The notes: generated by a model not told the origin, from the letters alone. Shown: positions 7,678-15,726, counted from the stretch's first letter. The stretch is DNA of 64,000 nt from Citrifermentans bremense R1 (GCF_000426865.1 NZ_AUGE01000022.1:1-64000), one strand, 5' to 3'. Translations and numbers: made by a program.

Positions 7678-8855
7678 ACTTTATTGCTTCCTGGGGTGCA
7701 GACCTGGCCGGGAAATTGGGTGAGGTGGCGACGCCGAAAGACACGGGCTCGCCGGAGTTCAGGCTGCGGCAGTCGATACGGGAGTACAATGCGCTTCTCG
7801 ACCGCTCCGATCCTACCGAACCAGCCGGGTCCCCGTCGACGAAGTGCGTGACTTCGAAGAAGGCCGAGCGGAGGAAAAAACGCCGTGAACTTATCAGGAA
7901 GACCCAGAACAACGCCGCCCTTGAGAAGAGCCCGGCAAGGAAGAAGCAGCTTCTGGCAACGGCGAACCGGTTCGCGGAAGACATGGACCGGGTGGAAGAT
8001 GCTAAGCTCTCCCTTCATGCCTACACGGCGAATGAGGATCCGGCGAAGCAGGCATCATTTCTGAAACCTTTGCGTGACCAGCCACCGCCTGGATTCAAGA
8101 ATGTGTCGCTGGATCAGGTGGCGACAGACTTCGGTGTTGATCGCGAAAAGGTTGAAAAACTAATGCAAAACAAGGACTGCCCGACCCAGAAGATCATGAT
8201 CTATGAGCGCGACACGGAAGTGCTGGGACCGGGGCCTAAATACACAGTTGCCTTCCGCGGGTCAACATGCGATGAACGTGACTGGAACAATAACGGGCGC
8301 AACGAGTTTGGTTTCGAGGCTCCCCATCAAAAGAATGCTGCTCGTCTCGGAAACTTTCTAAAAGCAGGGGCTGATGAGATGGGGATTGCTATAGACGATT
8401 TGGTGAGCGTAACCGGTCACTCAAAAGGTGGATCTGAAGCTCAAGCATTTGCCGCTACATCTAAATGCTCAGCCAGAGTCTATAATCCAGCAGGCTTCAA
8501 CACTAAACAGTATGAGGAAACCGTAGGGGTAGAGCCGGAGCAGATGCGTATAGATCGAACGACGATTGTCAGCAGAAGCGAAGATGGAACCGTCATCCCA
8601 TCAACGCAAGACGCAGTGAAAACAGATCCGCTTTTTTACGCACAACAACATGGGCTTTCAGCATTTGTTATGAAGACTCCGATAACGAATGGACCACCGC
8701 GGGAACTTGCCCCTATAGATCCGAATCTGAGCGTACCATGTACTGAACAAAGCGATTCAGAAGCGCATTCGATGCTTCAGGTGATTGAGGCTCTGGAACG
8801 CGACAAAGCATCGGATGAGAAGGCGCTGCAGGAGTACAGCGACTCTCGACCATAG
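7674..8855 (+). CDS. Class 3 lipase-like protein, probable antibacterial toxin
   Basis: A 393-residue protein. Residues 1-110 are polar with a strongly basic patch (KKAERRKKRRELIRK, about 62-76). From about 110 a lipase-3-like alpha/beta-hydrolase follows: YTVAFRGSTCDERDW (190-204) corresponds to the oxyanion strand and VTGHSKGG (246-253) is the nucleophile elbow with Ser250. A catalytic Asp near 304 and His365 are candidates, but I cannot place them surely. There is no signal peptide, as expected for a toxin moved by a type VI-like or other contact system. The downstream exported ankyrin protein fits a periplasmic immunity protein. The coding sequence turns AT-richer after about 8330, suggesting an acquired toxin domain on an older N-terminus. 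The role is inferred. Confidence 0.7.
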   Translation: MNFIASWGADLAGKLGEVATPKDTGSPEFRLRQSIREYNALLDRSDPTEPAGSPSTKCVTSKKAERRKKRRELIRKTQNNAALEKSPARKKQLLATANRFAEDMDRVEDAKLSLHAYTANEDPAKQASFLKPLRDQPPPGFKNVSLDQVATDFGVDREKVEKLMQNKDCPTQKIMIYERDTEVLGPGPKYTVAFRGSTCDERDWNNNGRNEFGFEAPHQKNAARLGNFLKAGADEMGIAIDDLVSVTGHSKGGSEAQAFAATSKCSARVYNPAGFNTKQYEETVGVEPEQMRIDRTTIVSRSEDGTVIPSTQDAVKTDPLFYAQQHGLSAFVMKTPITNGPPRELAPIDPNLSVPCTEQSDSEAHSMLQVIEALERDKASDEKALQEYSDSRP

Positions 8856-8868
8856 TGAGGAGGTGGCC

Positions 8869-9684
8869 ATGCAAGTAGGCAAAAAGCTAAAGGTGCTCGG
8901 TGTTCTCGCTGCTTCTTTACTTGCTGTTATTTTTTCGATTACACCGGCTGGAGGTAAAAACTTGGAACCAGAGAAATATTTCACGGGGAAACAGTTGGAA
9001 GCGTACAAGCTGGCTCAGCAAGGTGAGACTGAACAGTTGTTAAACCTCGTCAAGACTGGTGTAAACGTGAATACTCCGGGACAACAGCAACTGACACTGC
9101 TTGGTTTGGCTGTCATAACCGCACATCGTCAGGCTATCATCAATTTGATGCGTGCCGGAGCCGACCCGAATCAAGTGATCCCGGATGCAGGCTCGCCGGC
9201 AGTGTTCGCCATATCCATGCACTATACCCCTCCCAAAACAGCTGCGTTAGAGGCGCTTCTCGATGCAGGGTACAATCCGAACCAAATACTTAGCCATGGC
9301 ACGCCGTATATGTTCTTCTTCGCCGATTTCAACCATTGGCCGGGTCTGAAGTTGGCGCTGAGACGCGGCGGTGACGTCAATGTCCGTAGAAGTAACGGAG
9401 AGTCACTGCTGACATATGTCATAGAAGGTGGTGACTATGCGCAAGCAAGAGAACTAGTTGACATGGGGGCTGACGTAGCCGCTAGGGGAACGCGTGGAGA
9501 AACCCCGCTAAAATCAATCGAATTCAAGATCAAGGAAGGAAGTCCCAATATACGCAGCTTTTGGAAAGAGGTTCTAAGCATGCGGGAGTTGATTCTGAGT
9601 AAGCTCACGAACCCTGAAGACCGCCGCAGTTTCTTCACAGATGCAGCTGAAGAGAAGATCAGGCTTCATCCTCTGCAGCCATAG
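8869..9684 (+). CDS. Exported ankyrin-repeat protein, probable immunity protein
   Basis: A 271-residue protein beginning MQVGKKLKVLGVLAA with a signal peptide to about residue 27. Four to five ankyrin repeats follow, recognised by L..A...G..A.V..L...GADPN patterns: IINLMRAGADPNQV, ALEALLDAGYNPNQI, LKLALRRGGDVNVR and ARELVDMGADVAAR. Location is expected to be the periplasm. The start follows GAGGAGGTGGCC, 13 bases after the lipase stop, so the two form one operon. Periplasmic ankyrin proteins next to lipase toxins are known as immunity partners, which is the reading I favour; a general scaffold role cannot be excluded. Confidence 0.75.
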   Translation: MQVGKKLKVLGVLAASLLAVIFSITPAGGKNLEPEKYFTGKQLEAYKLAQQGETEQLLNLVKTGVNVNTPGQQQLTLLGLAVITAHRQAIINLMRAGADPNQVIPDAGSPAVFAISMHYTPPKTAALEALLDAGYNPNQILSHGTPYMFFFADFNHWPGLKLALRRGGDVNVRRSNGESLLTYVIEGGDYAQARELVDMGADVAARGTRGETPLKSIEFKIKEGSPNIRSFWKEVLSMRELILSKLTNPEDRRSFFTDAAEEKIRLHPLQP

Positions 9685-9741
9685 TCACCTTGCCGATGGC
9701 AACCCGTCTTGTACCTCCAAGCCAAATAGGTTAAAAAACTC

Positions 9742-9775
9742 AAAAGGGCCACAGTGGAAACTGTGGCCCTCTTTT
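9742..9775. terminator. Bidirectional terminator between convergent genes
   Basis: AGGGCCACAG and CTGTGGCCCT pair around TGGAAA, with AAAA on the left and CTTTT on the right, so it can work for both the ankyrin gene and the convergent gene at 9864. It is nearly identical to the hairpin behind tRNA-Gly. Confidence 0.75.
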
Positions 9776-9863
9776 CGTCTGCGCGGCAAGTGGAGCAACG
9801 AGCGCCGAACTTACGCATACCTGCGGAATCCCGCTTGCTCACTGCCTCACAACTACTGCCGCC

Positions 9864-10136
9864 CTACTTGCCAGGTTTGTTCAGAGTTTTGAGAGTGGCA
9901 TTTATGTCCTTCAGTTTTTGGTGGAGAGCCTTCAACTCTTCAGGCGTATAGACCTTGGTACCTTTCTTGATTTCCGCATTGAGCTTTGTAATTTGTTGCT
10001 GAATGCTGTCCACTTCGTCTTTGCAGTTCTTCGAAATCGTCAGGCACTCATTCTTGCTCATGTTTTCTATTGCCAGAGCCAAAGAGGTGTTTGTCATAAC
10101 GAAGGCTGCCATTACTACTAACGCTGCTTTTTTCAT
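9864..10136 (-). CDS. Small exported coiled-coil protein
   Basis: A 90-residue protein with a signal peptide (MKKAALVVMAAFVMTNTSLALA, cleavage near residue 22), two cysteines (ECLTISKNC) and a long charged helix (VDSIQQQITKLNAEIKKG, then EELKALHQKLKDINATLKTL). It is predicted to be periplasmic and helical. The start is supported by AAGGAGGGTACG before the ATG at 10136. No family is recognised. It converges on the ankyrin gene across the shared terminator and lies in the same AT-richer patch. Confidence 0.75.
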   Translation of the reverse strand: MKKAALVVMAAFVMTNTSLALAIENMSKNECLTISKNCKDEVDSIQQQITKLNAEIKKGTKVYTPEELKALHQKLKDINATLKTLNKPGK

Positions 10137-10262
10137 CGTACCCTCCTTAGATAGAAGTTCCTTTTAGAAACATAGCATTGGCGCCATCTGTGTCAAGCCG
10201 TGCTACGGAATATGCTCAATTAGATATTATTTATTTTATGTGTGCATTAAGAGATAGTTGCG

Positions 10263-10403
10263 TTATTTAATGTCACACTCGAACTCATCAAACGCCCATT
10301 TCTCAGCCCGTCCTGTGAGAACGCTCATACTACCGACTGCAACATCGGTGTCTTTAGGAAAAGAAGTTCCAAGCCGGCAAAAGAAGTAATCGTTACCATA
10401 CAT
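10263..10403 (-). CDS. 46-residue small protein (candidate)
   Basis: A minus-strand frame of 46 codons starting MYGNDYFFCRLGTSF and ending WAFDEFECDIK. AGGGGAGAG lies about nine bases before the ATG at 10403, and the residue composition (aromatic and acidic, few rare residues) looks like real protein. It sits in a 390-base gap otherwise without genes, between the small exported protein and the heme kinase. The family is unknown. It could also be the remnant C-terminus of a lost gene. Confidence 0.4.
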   Translation of the reverse strand: MYGNDYFFCRLGTSFPKDTDVAVGSMSVLTGRAEKWAFDEFECDIK

Positions 10404-10529
10404 TTCTGAAACTCTCCCCTCTCATTCGTTTCTGTCTCCTTTTCCCCTCTTTCTTGACGCTCGTCAATTCCGGATGGAGCCCATTCCCGTACCATGGCAC
10501 GATCCGGATAGCAATGCGCGGGAGGTTGT

Positions 10530-12029
10530 GTGGAAAATCGCGAAATCGGGGCGGAAATTACCCCGCCCAGATCGCTCAAATATTACGAATGGGGGTTGGC
10601 CGCCGGCTGGACGCTGGTGATCGCCGTCCTTTTGATGATAAACCTGCGCCACGAACGGTCGCAGGCTATAGAAACCGCCAGGACCCAGGCGCGGAGCGAC
10701 TACCAGCGCGACGTGATCTACCGCCATTGGAACGCGACCTTCGGCGCCGTCTACGCTCCCGTATCTCCGAGGGTCCACCCCAACCAGTACCTGGCGCGCT
10801 TCCCGGAACGGGATATCGTCACCACCGACGGCAGAAGGCTCACCTGGGTAAATCCGGCCTACATGACCCGGCTGGCCCTGGAGCTTGCGTCGGAGACGTA
10901 CGGGGTGAAGGGGCATATCACCAGCCTGCGCCCGATTCGGCCGGAGAACTTCCCGGACCCGTGGGAGAGGGACGCGCTTGCGTCTTTCACCAACGGGTCT
11001 CGCGAGGCGGATAGCGTCGAGGAGATGGGCGGGGCGAGTTATCTGCGCCTGATGAAGCCGCTCGTAACGGAGAAGGAGTGCCTTAAGTGCCATGGCGATC
11101 AGGGGTATCGGATAGGCGACATCCGCGGCGGGCTGAGCGTGGCGGTTCCGATGGAGCCGCTTTGGGCCATCGCCAGGCAAAATTCGCTTCTGAGCGCGAT
11201 GAGCTTCTCCATCCTGTGGTTATTGGGGCTTGCAGGTATCTGCGTGGGGGCGGGTAGCCTCAGGCGCACCATCGCCGAGCGCAACGAGGCCGAGCGCCGC
11301 ACGAGGGCTCTGAACGCTGATCTTTTGGCCCGCACTACTGAGCTTGAGGCGGCAAATCGCGAGCTCGACGCCTTCTGCTCCGCCGTTTCGCACGATCTCA
11401 GATCGCCACTGACCGTGATCGACGGGTTCTGCAACCTGATCAGGGAAGCGCCGGAGCTAAGCGCTGAAGATTCCAGAAGCTATGCCGGGATCATGCTTTC
11501 GTCCACGCAAAAAATGGAGCGGCTCATCACTACGCTCTTGAATTTTTCCCGAATCGTCCGAAACGAGATCAAGTCCACCATGGTGGATATGACCGCATTG
11601 TCCAGGGAGATCGAGACGGAGCTCAGGCTTGCCGAGGTGCAGAGAAAGGCGGTCTTCTGTATCGCCGAGGGGCTGGAGGCGCAGGGGGACCCGGACCTGC
11701 TCCGGGTGGTCATGCAGAACCTGCTCGGAAACGCCTGGAAATACACCCGGACCCGCCCCGTTGCCGAGATCGAAGTGGGGATGAGGGAGATCGGCGGAGA
11801 GTCCCAGATTTTCGTCCGCGACAACGGCATCGGCTTCGACAACGCCGTCGCCGGGGGGATCTTCGAAGCGTTCCAGCGCCTCCCCAATGCCGCGGAATTC
11901 GCCGGTACCGGAATCGGCCTGGCGACGGTGAAAAGGATCATCGCCCGACACGGCGGCCGGATCGGCTGTGAGGGTGAAACAGGCAAGGGAGCGACTTTTT
12001 TCTTCACGTTGAAAACAGACAGCAGCTAG
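10530..12029 (+). CDS. Heme-binding (DUF3365/Tll0287-like) sensor histidine kinase
   Basis: A 499-residue membrane kinase. Membrane segments at about 22-38 and 220-242 enclose a periplasmic DUF3365-type domain carrying one c-heme motif, CLKCH, at 184-188. A cytoplasmic coiled coil follows, then HisKA with H-box SHDLRSP (His288) and a HATPase with DNGIGFD and GTGIGLATVKR. It starts at GTG (10530) behind GGGAGG. It probably senses redox state or a small ligand such as NO or nitrite through the heme and phosphorylates a partner. The next regulator (12438) has no receiver domain, so a direct phospho-transfer pair is not evident; the neighbouring nrfA points to a nitrogen-oxide signal. The ligand is inferred. 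Confidence 0.85.
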   Translation: MENREIGAEITPPRSLKYYEWGLAAGWTLVIAVLLMINLRHERSQAIETARTQARSDYQRDVIYRHWNATFGAVYAPVSPRVHPNQYLARFPERDIVTTDGRRLTWVNPAYMTRLALELASETYGVKGHITSLRPIRPENFPDPWERDALASFTNGSREADSVEEMGGASYLRLMKPLVTEKECLKCHGDQGYRIGDIRGGLSVAVPMEPLWAIARQNSLLSAMSFSILWLLGLAGICVGAGSLRRTIAERNEAERRTRALNADLLARTTELEAANRELDAFCSAVSHDLRSPLTVIDGFCNLIREAPELSAEDSRSYAGIMLSSTQKMERLITTLLNFSRIVRNEIKSTMVDMTALSREIETELRLAEVQRKAVFCIAEGLEAQGDPDLLRVVMQNLLGNAWKYTRTRPVAEIEVGMREIGGESQIFVRDNGIGFDNAVAGGIFEAFQRLPNAAEFAGTGIGLATVKRIIARHGGRIGCEGETGKGATFFFTLKTDSS

Positions 12030-12045
12030 AGGTAGCTTTTTCCAT

Positions 12046-12247
12046 ATGAACAAATTGATCCAGAGGTTCATCCCGCACCACCCCGGCGCCTATTCCCTCA
12101 TGCTCGTCCTTTGCTGGACCGCGGTGATGGCGCTTTCGCTGGCGGGAAGGCCTGGTGAAGAGGGCCAACCAGGCGATGTACAGCGCGAAGCACGCCGGCA
12201 GAAACCGGGTCGAGACCCTCTGCAATTGCCACAGCGTCGCCGCATAG
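12046..12247 (+). pseudogene. Remnant of a membrane-anchored diguanylate cyclase
   Basis: An ATG at 12046 opens a plausible N-terminus, MNKLIQRFIPHHPGAYSL followed by a hydrophobic segment (VLCWTAVMALSLAG). After about 12149 the sense continues in another frame as LVKRANQAMYSAKHAGRNRVET and stops at 12245-12247. That text is the last helix of a GGDEF domain (the A-x-x-ALYxAKxxGRNRV signature). The middle of the gene, including the GGDEF active site, is gone, so this is an internally deleted and frameshifted leftover. It lies 16 bases behind the heme kinase. Confidence 0.6.
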
Positions 12248-12292
12248 TGATCCAGCAAGGAACTACAGGGAACCAAAAAATATGCATGCCCC

Positions 12293-12336
12293 TGAAGCCT
12301 GAACGGAGTTTTAGCCGCTCAGGCTTCGTTATTTTA
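12293..12336 (+). terminator. Rho-independent terminator ahead of the sigma-54 regulator
   Basis: GAAGCCTGAACGG pairs with CCGCTCAGGCTTC (one mismatch) around AGTTTTAG, followed by GTTATTTTA. It closes the kinase transcript and separates it from the 12438 gene. Confidence 0.75.
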
Positions 12337-12410
12337 TGCCTCCGGCACTGGGCAACTCGGCTTTCTTGACCTGTGTCAATTCCCATCGCCAAGCGGGCTT
12401 TTACTATCCT

Positions 12411-12426
12411 GTTACCAAATGGTAAC
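12411..12426 (+). promoter_or_regulatory. Operator GTTACC-AAAT-GGTAAC ahead of the PAS regulator
   Basis: A perfect palindrome with 6-base arms and a 4-base spacer sits eleven bases before the start codon of the regulator at 12438. The same palindrome with a different spacer occurs upstream of nrfA (13832-13847). This suggests that the regulator binds both sites and controls its own synthesis. Confidence 0.6.
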
Positions 12427-12437
12427 GGGGGGCAAAG

Positions 12438-13811
12438 ATGTCTGAAACGGAAAACGGGCCTGGAGCTGCTGTCTACCAGGCGATACTGACCAGCATGGGC
12501 GAAGGGATCATCTTCGCGGACCACGAGAACCGGATCGTGTTCGTGAATGCGGCGGCGGAGCAGGTGCGCGGCATAAAGGCGGAAAAATTCCTGGGGCGCG
12601 ACCTCCTCTCTATCCATACGCCGCCGGCCCGCGAGCGCATCGCCTCGATACTTGCCAGGCTGCGCGATGGAAGCGTCGCCTCCCACACGCGCCCCCTGGA
12701 GACCAAGGGGCGCAGCTTCGAAAACTGCTACTATCCCATCCGCGACCGGAGGGAGCGTTTCGTCGGCACCCTGATGATCAGCAGGGACATCACGGAGCGG
12801 GAGCGCCTGAAGGAGGAAAACTCTGTGCTCAGGGAGCAGCTCCTGACCGAGTACGCCTGCGGCGGGATGATCGGCCGCAGCCGGGCCATGCAACCGGTGT
12901 TCCAGGTGATCCGCTCCACTGCGCCGCTGGAATCGACCCTTCTGGTCACCGGCGAAAGCGGCACCGGAAAGGAGCTGGTGGCGCGCGAACTGCATCAAAG
13001 GAGCCGGCGCAGCGCAGGCCCTCTGGTCAAGGTGAACTGCGCGGCGCTTCCGGAGACCCTGCTGGAATCGGAACTTTTCGGCTTCGAGAAGGGGGCCTTC
13101 ACCGGCGCGCTGCGGGAGCGCAAGGGGAAGTTCGAACAGGCCGAGCGCGGCACGCTCTTTTTGGACGAGATCGGCGAGATGCCGCTTTCGGCCCAGGCGA
13201 AGCTTTTGCGCGTGCTCCAGGAAAAGACCGTGGAGCGGATCGGCGGCAACAGGGAGATCGAGGTCGACGTCCGCATCATCGCCGCCACCAACCGCGACCT
13301 GCGCCAGGACGTGGCGGCGGGGCTTTTCCGCGAAGACCTCTTCTACCGCCTCAACGTGATTCCCATCGACCTCCCCCCCTTGCGCGAGCGGCTTGAGGAC
13401 ATCCTCCCCTTGGCGACCGTATTTCTCACCCGGTTCTCCGAAGAGATGAGCCGCCCCCAGCTAAAGCTCTCGCGGGAGGCGAAGCAGGCCCTCCTCAAGC
13501 ACCCCTATCCCGGAAACGTGAGGGAGCTTAAAAACGCCATGGAACGCGCCACCGCGCTCTGCACCGAAGACACGCTCGGCGTCGACGACCTCCCCCCCGA
13601 GTTCGCGCAGCACGCGGCACAACTCCGCCCATCGGCGGCGCCCCTGCAACCGGCGCCGGGGCCGATGCTGTTGGCGGGCCTGGGCAACCGGGAGGCCGAG
13701 CTGATCCAGGAGGCGCTGGCGCTTTGCGGCAACCAACGCGGCGAGGCCGCGCGCCTGCTCGGCATCTCCAGAAAGACGCTCTGGAAGAAGATGAAGCGTC
13801 TGAGCGGCTAG
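12438..13811 (+). CDS. PAS-AAA-Fis sigma-54-dependent transcriptional regulator
   Basis: A 457-residue enhancer-binding protein: PAS domain (about 10-118), linker coiled coil, AAA+ domain with Walker A GESGTGKE (172-179), the sigma-54 contact loop GAFTGA (219-224), Walker B TLFLDEIGE and the R-finger region, then a Fis-type helix-turn-helix ending RGEAARLLGISRKTLWKKMKR. The N-terminal PAS replaces a receiver, so activation should be by ligand or redox state rather than phosphorylation. It sits immediately upstream of nrfA, whose promoter is of sigma-54 type and carries the same GTTACC palindrome found before this gene. It is therefore the likely activator of nitrite reduction. Start: GGGGGGCAAAG before the ATG. 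Confidence 0.88.
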   Translation: MSETENGPGAAVYQAILTSMGEGIIFADHENRIVFVNAAAEQVRGIKAEKFLGRDLLSIHTPPARERIASILARLRDGSVASHTRPLETKGRSFENCYYPIRDRRERFVGTLMISRDITERERLKEENSVLREQLLTEYACGGMIGRSRAMQPVFQVIRSTAPLESTLLVTGESGTGKELVARELHQRSRRSAGPLVKVNCAALPETLLESELFGFEKGAFTGALRERKGKFEQAERGTLFLDEIGEMPLSAQAKLLRVLQEKTVERIGGNREIEVDVRIIAATNRDLRQDVAAGLFREDLFYRLNVIPIDLPPLRERLEDILPLATVFLTRFSEEMSRPQLKLSREAKQALLKHPYPGNVRELKNAMERATALCTEDTLGVDDLPPEFAQHAAQLRPSAAPLQPAPGPMLLAGLGNREAELIQEALALCGNQRGEAARLLGISRKTLWKKMKRLSG

Positions 13812-13831
13812 ACTCATCCAATTCCCTTCCT

Positions 13832-13864
13832 GTTACCTGCCGGTAACAACACGTTACCGGCAGG
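13832..13864. promoter_or_regulatory. Enhancer-like palindromes upstream of nrfA
   Basis: GTTACC-TGCC-GGTAAC (13832-13847) is followed by a second GTTACC (13853). In addition CCTGCCGGTAAC and GTTACCGGCAGG form a perfect 12-base inverted repeat around AACAC. The sites lie about 70-100 bases before the -24 box, the usual place for a sigma-54 activator. The larger repeat could also act as a weak terminator of the regulator gene, but it has no T run. Confidence 0.6.
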
Positions 13865-13931
13865 CCACGCCGGTTCCCGACGTCCTTTAAATCACCGCCC
13901 AAATTCCAACCACTTAGGTCATCGTTTCCCC

Positions 13932-13948
13932 TGGCACGCTACCTGCTC
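13932..13948 (+). promoter_or_regulatory. Sigma-54 promoter of nrfA
   Basis: TGGCACGCTACCTGC has GG and GC ten bases apart and an exact TGGCACG -24 box. It lies about 50 bases before the ATG at 13998. Confidence 0.8.
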
Positions 13949-13997
13949 AAGGAATAGGGTGTTAAAGCCCTGAAATCTAAAACGAGAGGAGAATGGA

Positions 13998-15449
13998 ATG
14001 AGGATGCTGCGAGGATGCGTTGTGCTGGCGCTGGCGGGCTTGGTGGTCGCAGGCTACGGCTGTACCCCGAAGAAGATCGAACCCGCGTCGACCCAGGTGA
14101 TCCCGGACGGGACCATCGATCCTGCGAAGTGGGGCGAGGTCTATCCGGAACAGTACCGGCTCTGGCAACAGACGGCTGAACCAACCCCGGCTGGGAAGAG
14201 CAGGTACAAGAAGGGGTGGGACGTGGGCGAGGAACTTCCGGACAAGCTCGACGAGTACCCGTTCCTGGCGCTCCTTTACAACGGATGGGCTTTCGGATCG
14301 GAATACCGGGAGCCGCGCGGCCACCGCTACATGGTGCAGGATCAGCTCGAAGTGGATCCCGGTAGGTACAAGGCGGGCGGCTCCTGCCTGACCTGCAAGA
14401 CCCCTTATGCGCCGATCCTGCAGGGGCAGATGGGGAAGGACTATTTCGCCAAACCGTACCAGGAGGTGAGGGCGAAGATACCCAAGGAGCACCAGGAGCT
14501 GGGCGTCTCCTGCATCGATTGCCACGATAACCGCGACGCGTCCTCGCTAAAGATCTCCCGCGGCTTTACCCTCGGGAAGGGTTTGAAAGCCCTCGGTGTG
14601 GACCAGGCGCATCTGACGCGCCAGGACATGCGCACGCTGGTCTGTGCGCAGTGTCACGTTACCTACAGCATCCCCAAGGACGCGGCGGTCAAGTCCACCG
14701 ACGTCTTCTTCCCGTGGCAGGGTAGCGCCTGGGGGGATATCAGCATCGAGAACATCATAAAGCAGCTCCGGAACAACCCGCCCAGCGGCGAATGGACCCA
14801 GAGCGTCACCGGCTTCAAGCTCGCCTTCATCAGGCACCCTGAGTTCGAGCTCTTCTCCCGGAACAGCCCGCACTGGCAGGCCGGCGCCTCTTGTGCCGAC
14901 TGCCACATGCCCTCGGCGGAGGTTGCCGGACGCAAGGTCTCCGACCACCGCGTCATGAGCCCCTTGAAGAACGATCTCAAGGCGTGCAAGCAGTGCCACG
15001 AGGAGACGCCCGACGCGCTGCGCGACAAGGTATTCGCCATCCAGGACCGGGTCATGTCCCAGTTCATCCGGGCTGGGTATGCCACCGCCACCGCTGCGAA
15101 ACTCTTCGAGACCGCGCACAAGGCGGGGGCTGCCGGAAGGACGCTGGACCCGACCCTTTACGCCCAGGCCAAGGACCATTACGAGGAGGTGTTCTACCGG
15201 GTGGTCTTCATCGGTGCGGAGAATTCCGCCGGTTTCCATAACCCGGCTGAGGCGAGCCGCATCATGACAGACGCGGCGAGCCATGCCGCGCAGGCTCAGG
15301 CGCTGCTGCGCCAGCTCCTGGCGAAGGCGGGGATAGAGGCGCCGGCCCAGGTGGATCTTGAATTGGCGAAGTACCTGAACAACCGCGGCGTGAAGAAGCT
15401 GATGTTCAAGCCGCAGCACGAGATCAAGGACCCGCTGGCGGGTAAGTAG
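13998..15449 (+). CDS. nrfA: Ammonia-forming pentaheme cytochrome c nitrite reductase
   Basis: A 483-residue exported cytochrome that reduces nitrite to ammonium with six electrons. Five heme motifs are visible: the diagnostic active-site CLTCK (130-134), then CIDCH (172-176), CAQCH (216-220), CADCH (299-303) and CKQCH (330-334). The C-terminal helices are complete and the length is normal. The N-terminal signal ends with a cysteine at 22 (VAGYGC), possibly a lipoprotein anchor. No nrfH or other quinol-oxidising subunit lies within this window's neighbourhood, so the electron donor must be elsewhere. A sigma-54 promoter and paired operators precede it, and GAGGAGAATGG is the ribosome binding site. 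A strong terminator follows. Confidence 0.95.
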   Translation: MRMLRGCVVLALAGLVVAGYGCTPKKIEPASTQVIPDGTIDPAKWGEVYPEQYRLWQQTAEPTPAGKSRYKKGWDVGEELPDKLDEYPFLALLYNGWAFGSEYREPRGHRYMVQDQLEVDPGRYKAGGSCLTCKTPYAPILQGQMGKDYFAKPYQEVRAKIPKEHQELGVSCIDCHDNRDASSLKISRGFTLGKGLKALGVDQAHLTRQDMRTLVCAQCHVTYSIPKDAAVKSTDVFFPWQGSAWGDISIENIIKQLRNNPPSGEWTQSVTGFKLAFIRHPEFELFSRNSPHWQAGASCADCHMPSAEVAGRKVSDHRVMSPLKNDLKACKQCHEETPDALRDKVFAIQDRVMSQFIRAGYATATAAKLFETAHKAGAAGRTLDPTLYAQAKDHYEEVFYRVVFIGAENSAGFHNPAEASRIMTDAASHAAQAQALLRQLLAKAGIEAPAQVDLELAKYLNNRGVKKLMFKPQHEIKDPLAGK

Positions 15450-15471
15450 GCGTAACCTGTAGCACGAAGAT

Positions 15472-15508
15472 GCGGGGAGCCGCTGCAGGCGGCTCCCCGG
15501 TTTTTTTT
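15472..15508 (+). terminator. Rho-independent terminator of nrfA
   Basis: CGGGGAGCCGC pairs with GCGGCTCCCCG around a short TGCAG loop, followed by eight T residues, 23 bases after the nrfA stop. Confidence 0.88.
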
Positions 15509-15532
15509 CAGGTTCGTCTGCGAATTTGATCT

Positions 15533-15655
15533 CGTTCCCAAGGTCCACCTTGGGAACGCAAGGCCTGTCGAAGCTCCAGCTTCCCCCCGGGTGCCAAGCT
15601 GGAGCTTGGCTTTGCCTGGGGTTCCCAAGCTGGAGCTTGGGAACCAGGGGGCATG
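15533..15655. repeat. Cluster of palindromic intergenic repeats
   Basis: Three palindromic units stand in a row: GTTCCCAAGG...CCTTGGGAAC (about 15534-15557), CCAAGCTGGAGCTTGG (about 15594-15609) and a third with GTTCCCAAGC...GCTTGGGAAC arms (about 15622-15645). They share the arm GTTCCCAAG or CAAGCTGGAG and look like dispersed REP-type elements. Confidence 0.7.
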
Positions 15656-15726
15656 CTGCCTCCCTGCGGCCCCGGATCGGCACCTATCAGCCTTTTTTTG
15701 TCATGTAGCATTGGAGGGAGCAACAG

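Noticed and set aside
10480-10530. Sigma-54 promoter (TGGCACG) ahead of the heme kinase
   Set aside because: The following GC dinucleotide is twelve rather than ten bases away.
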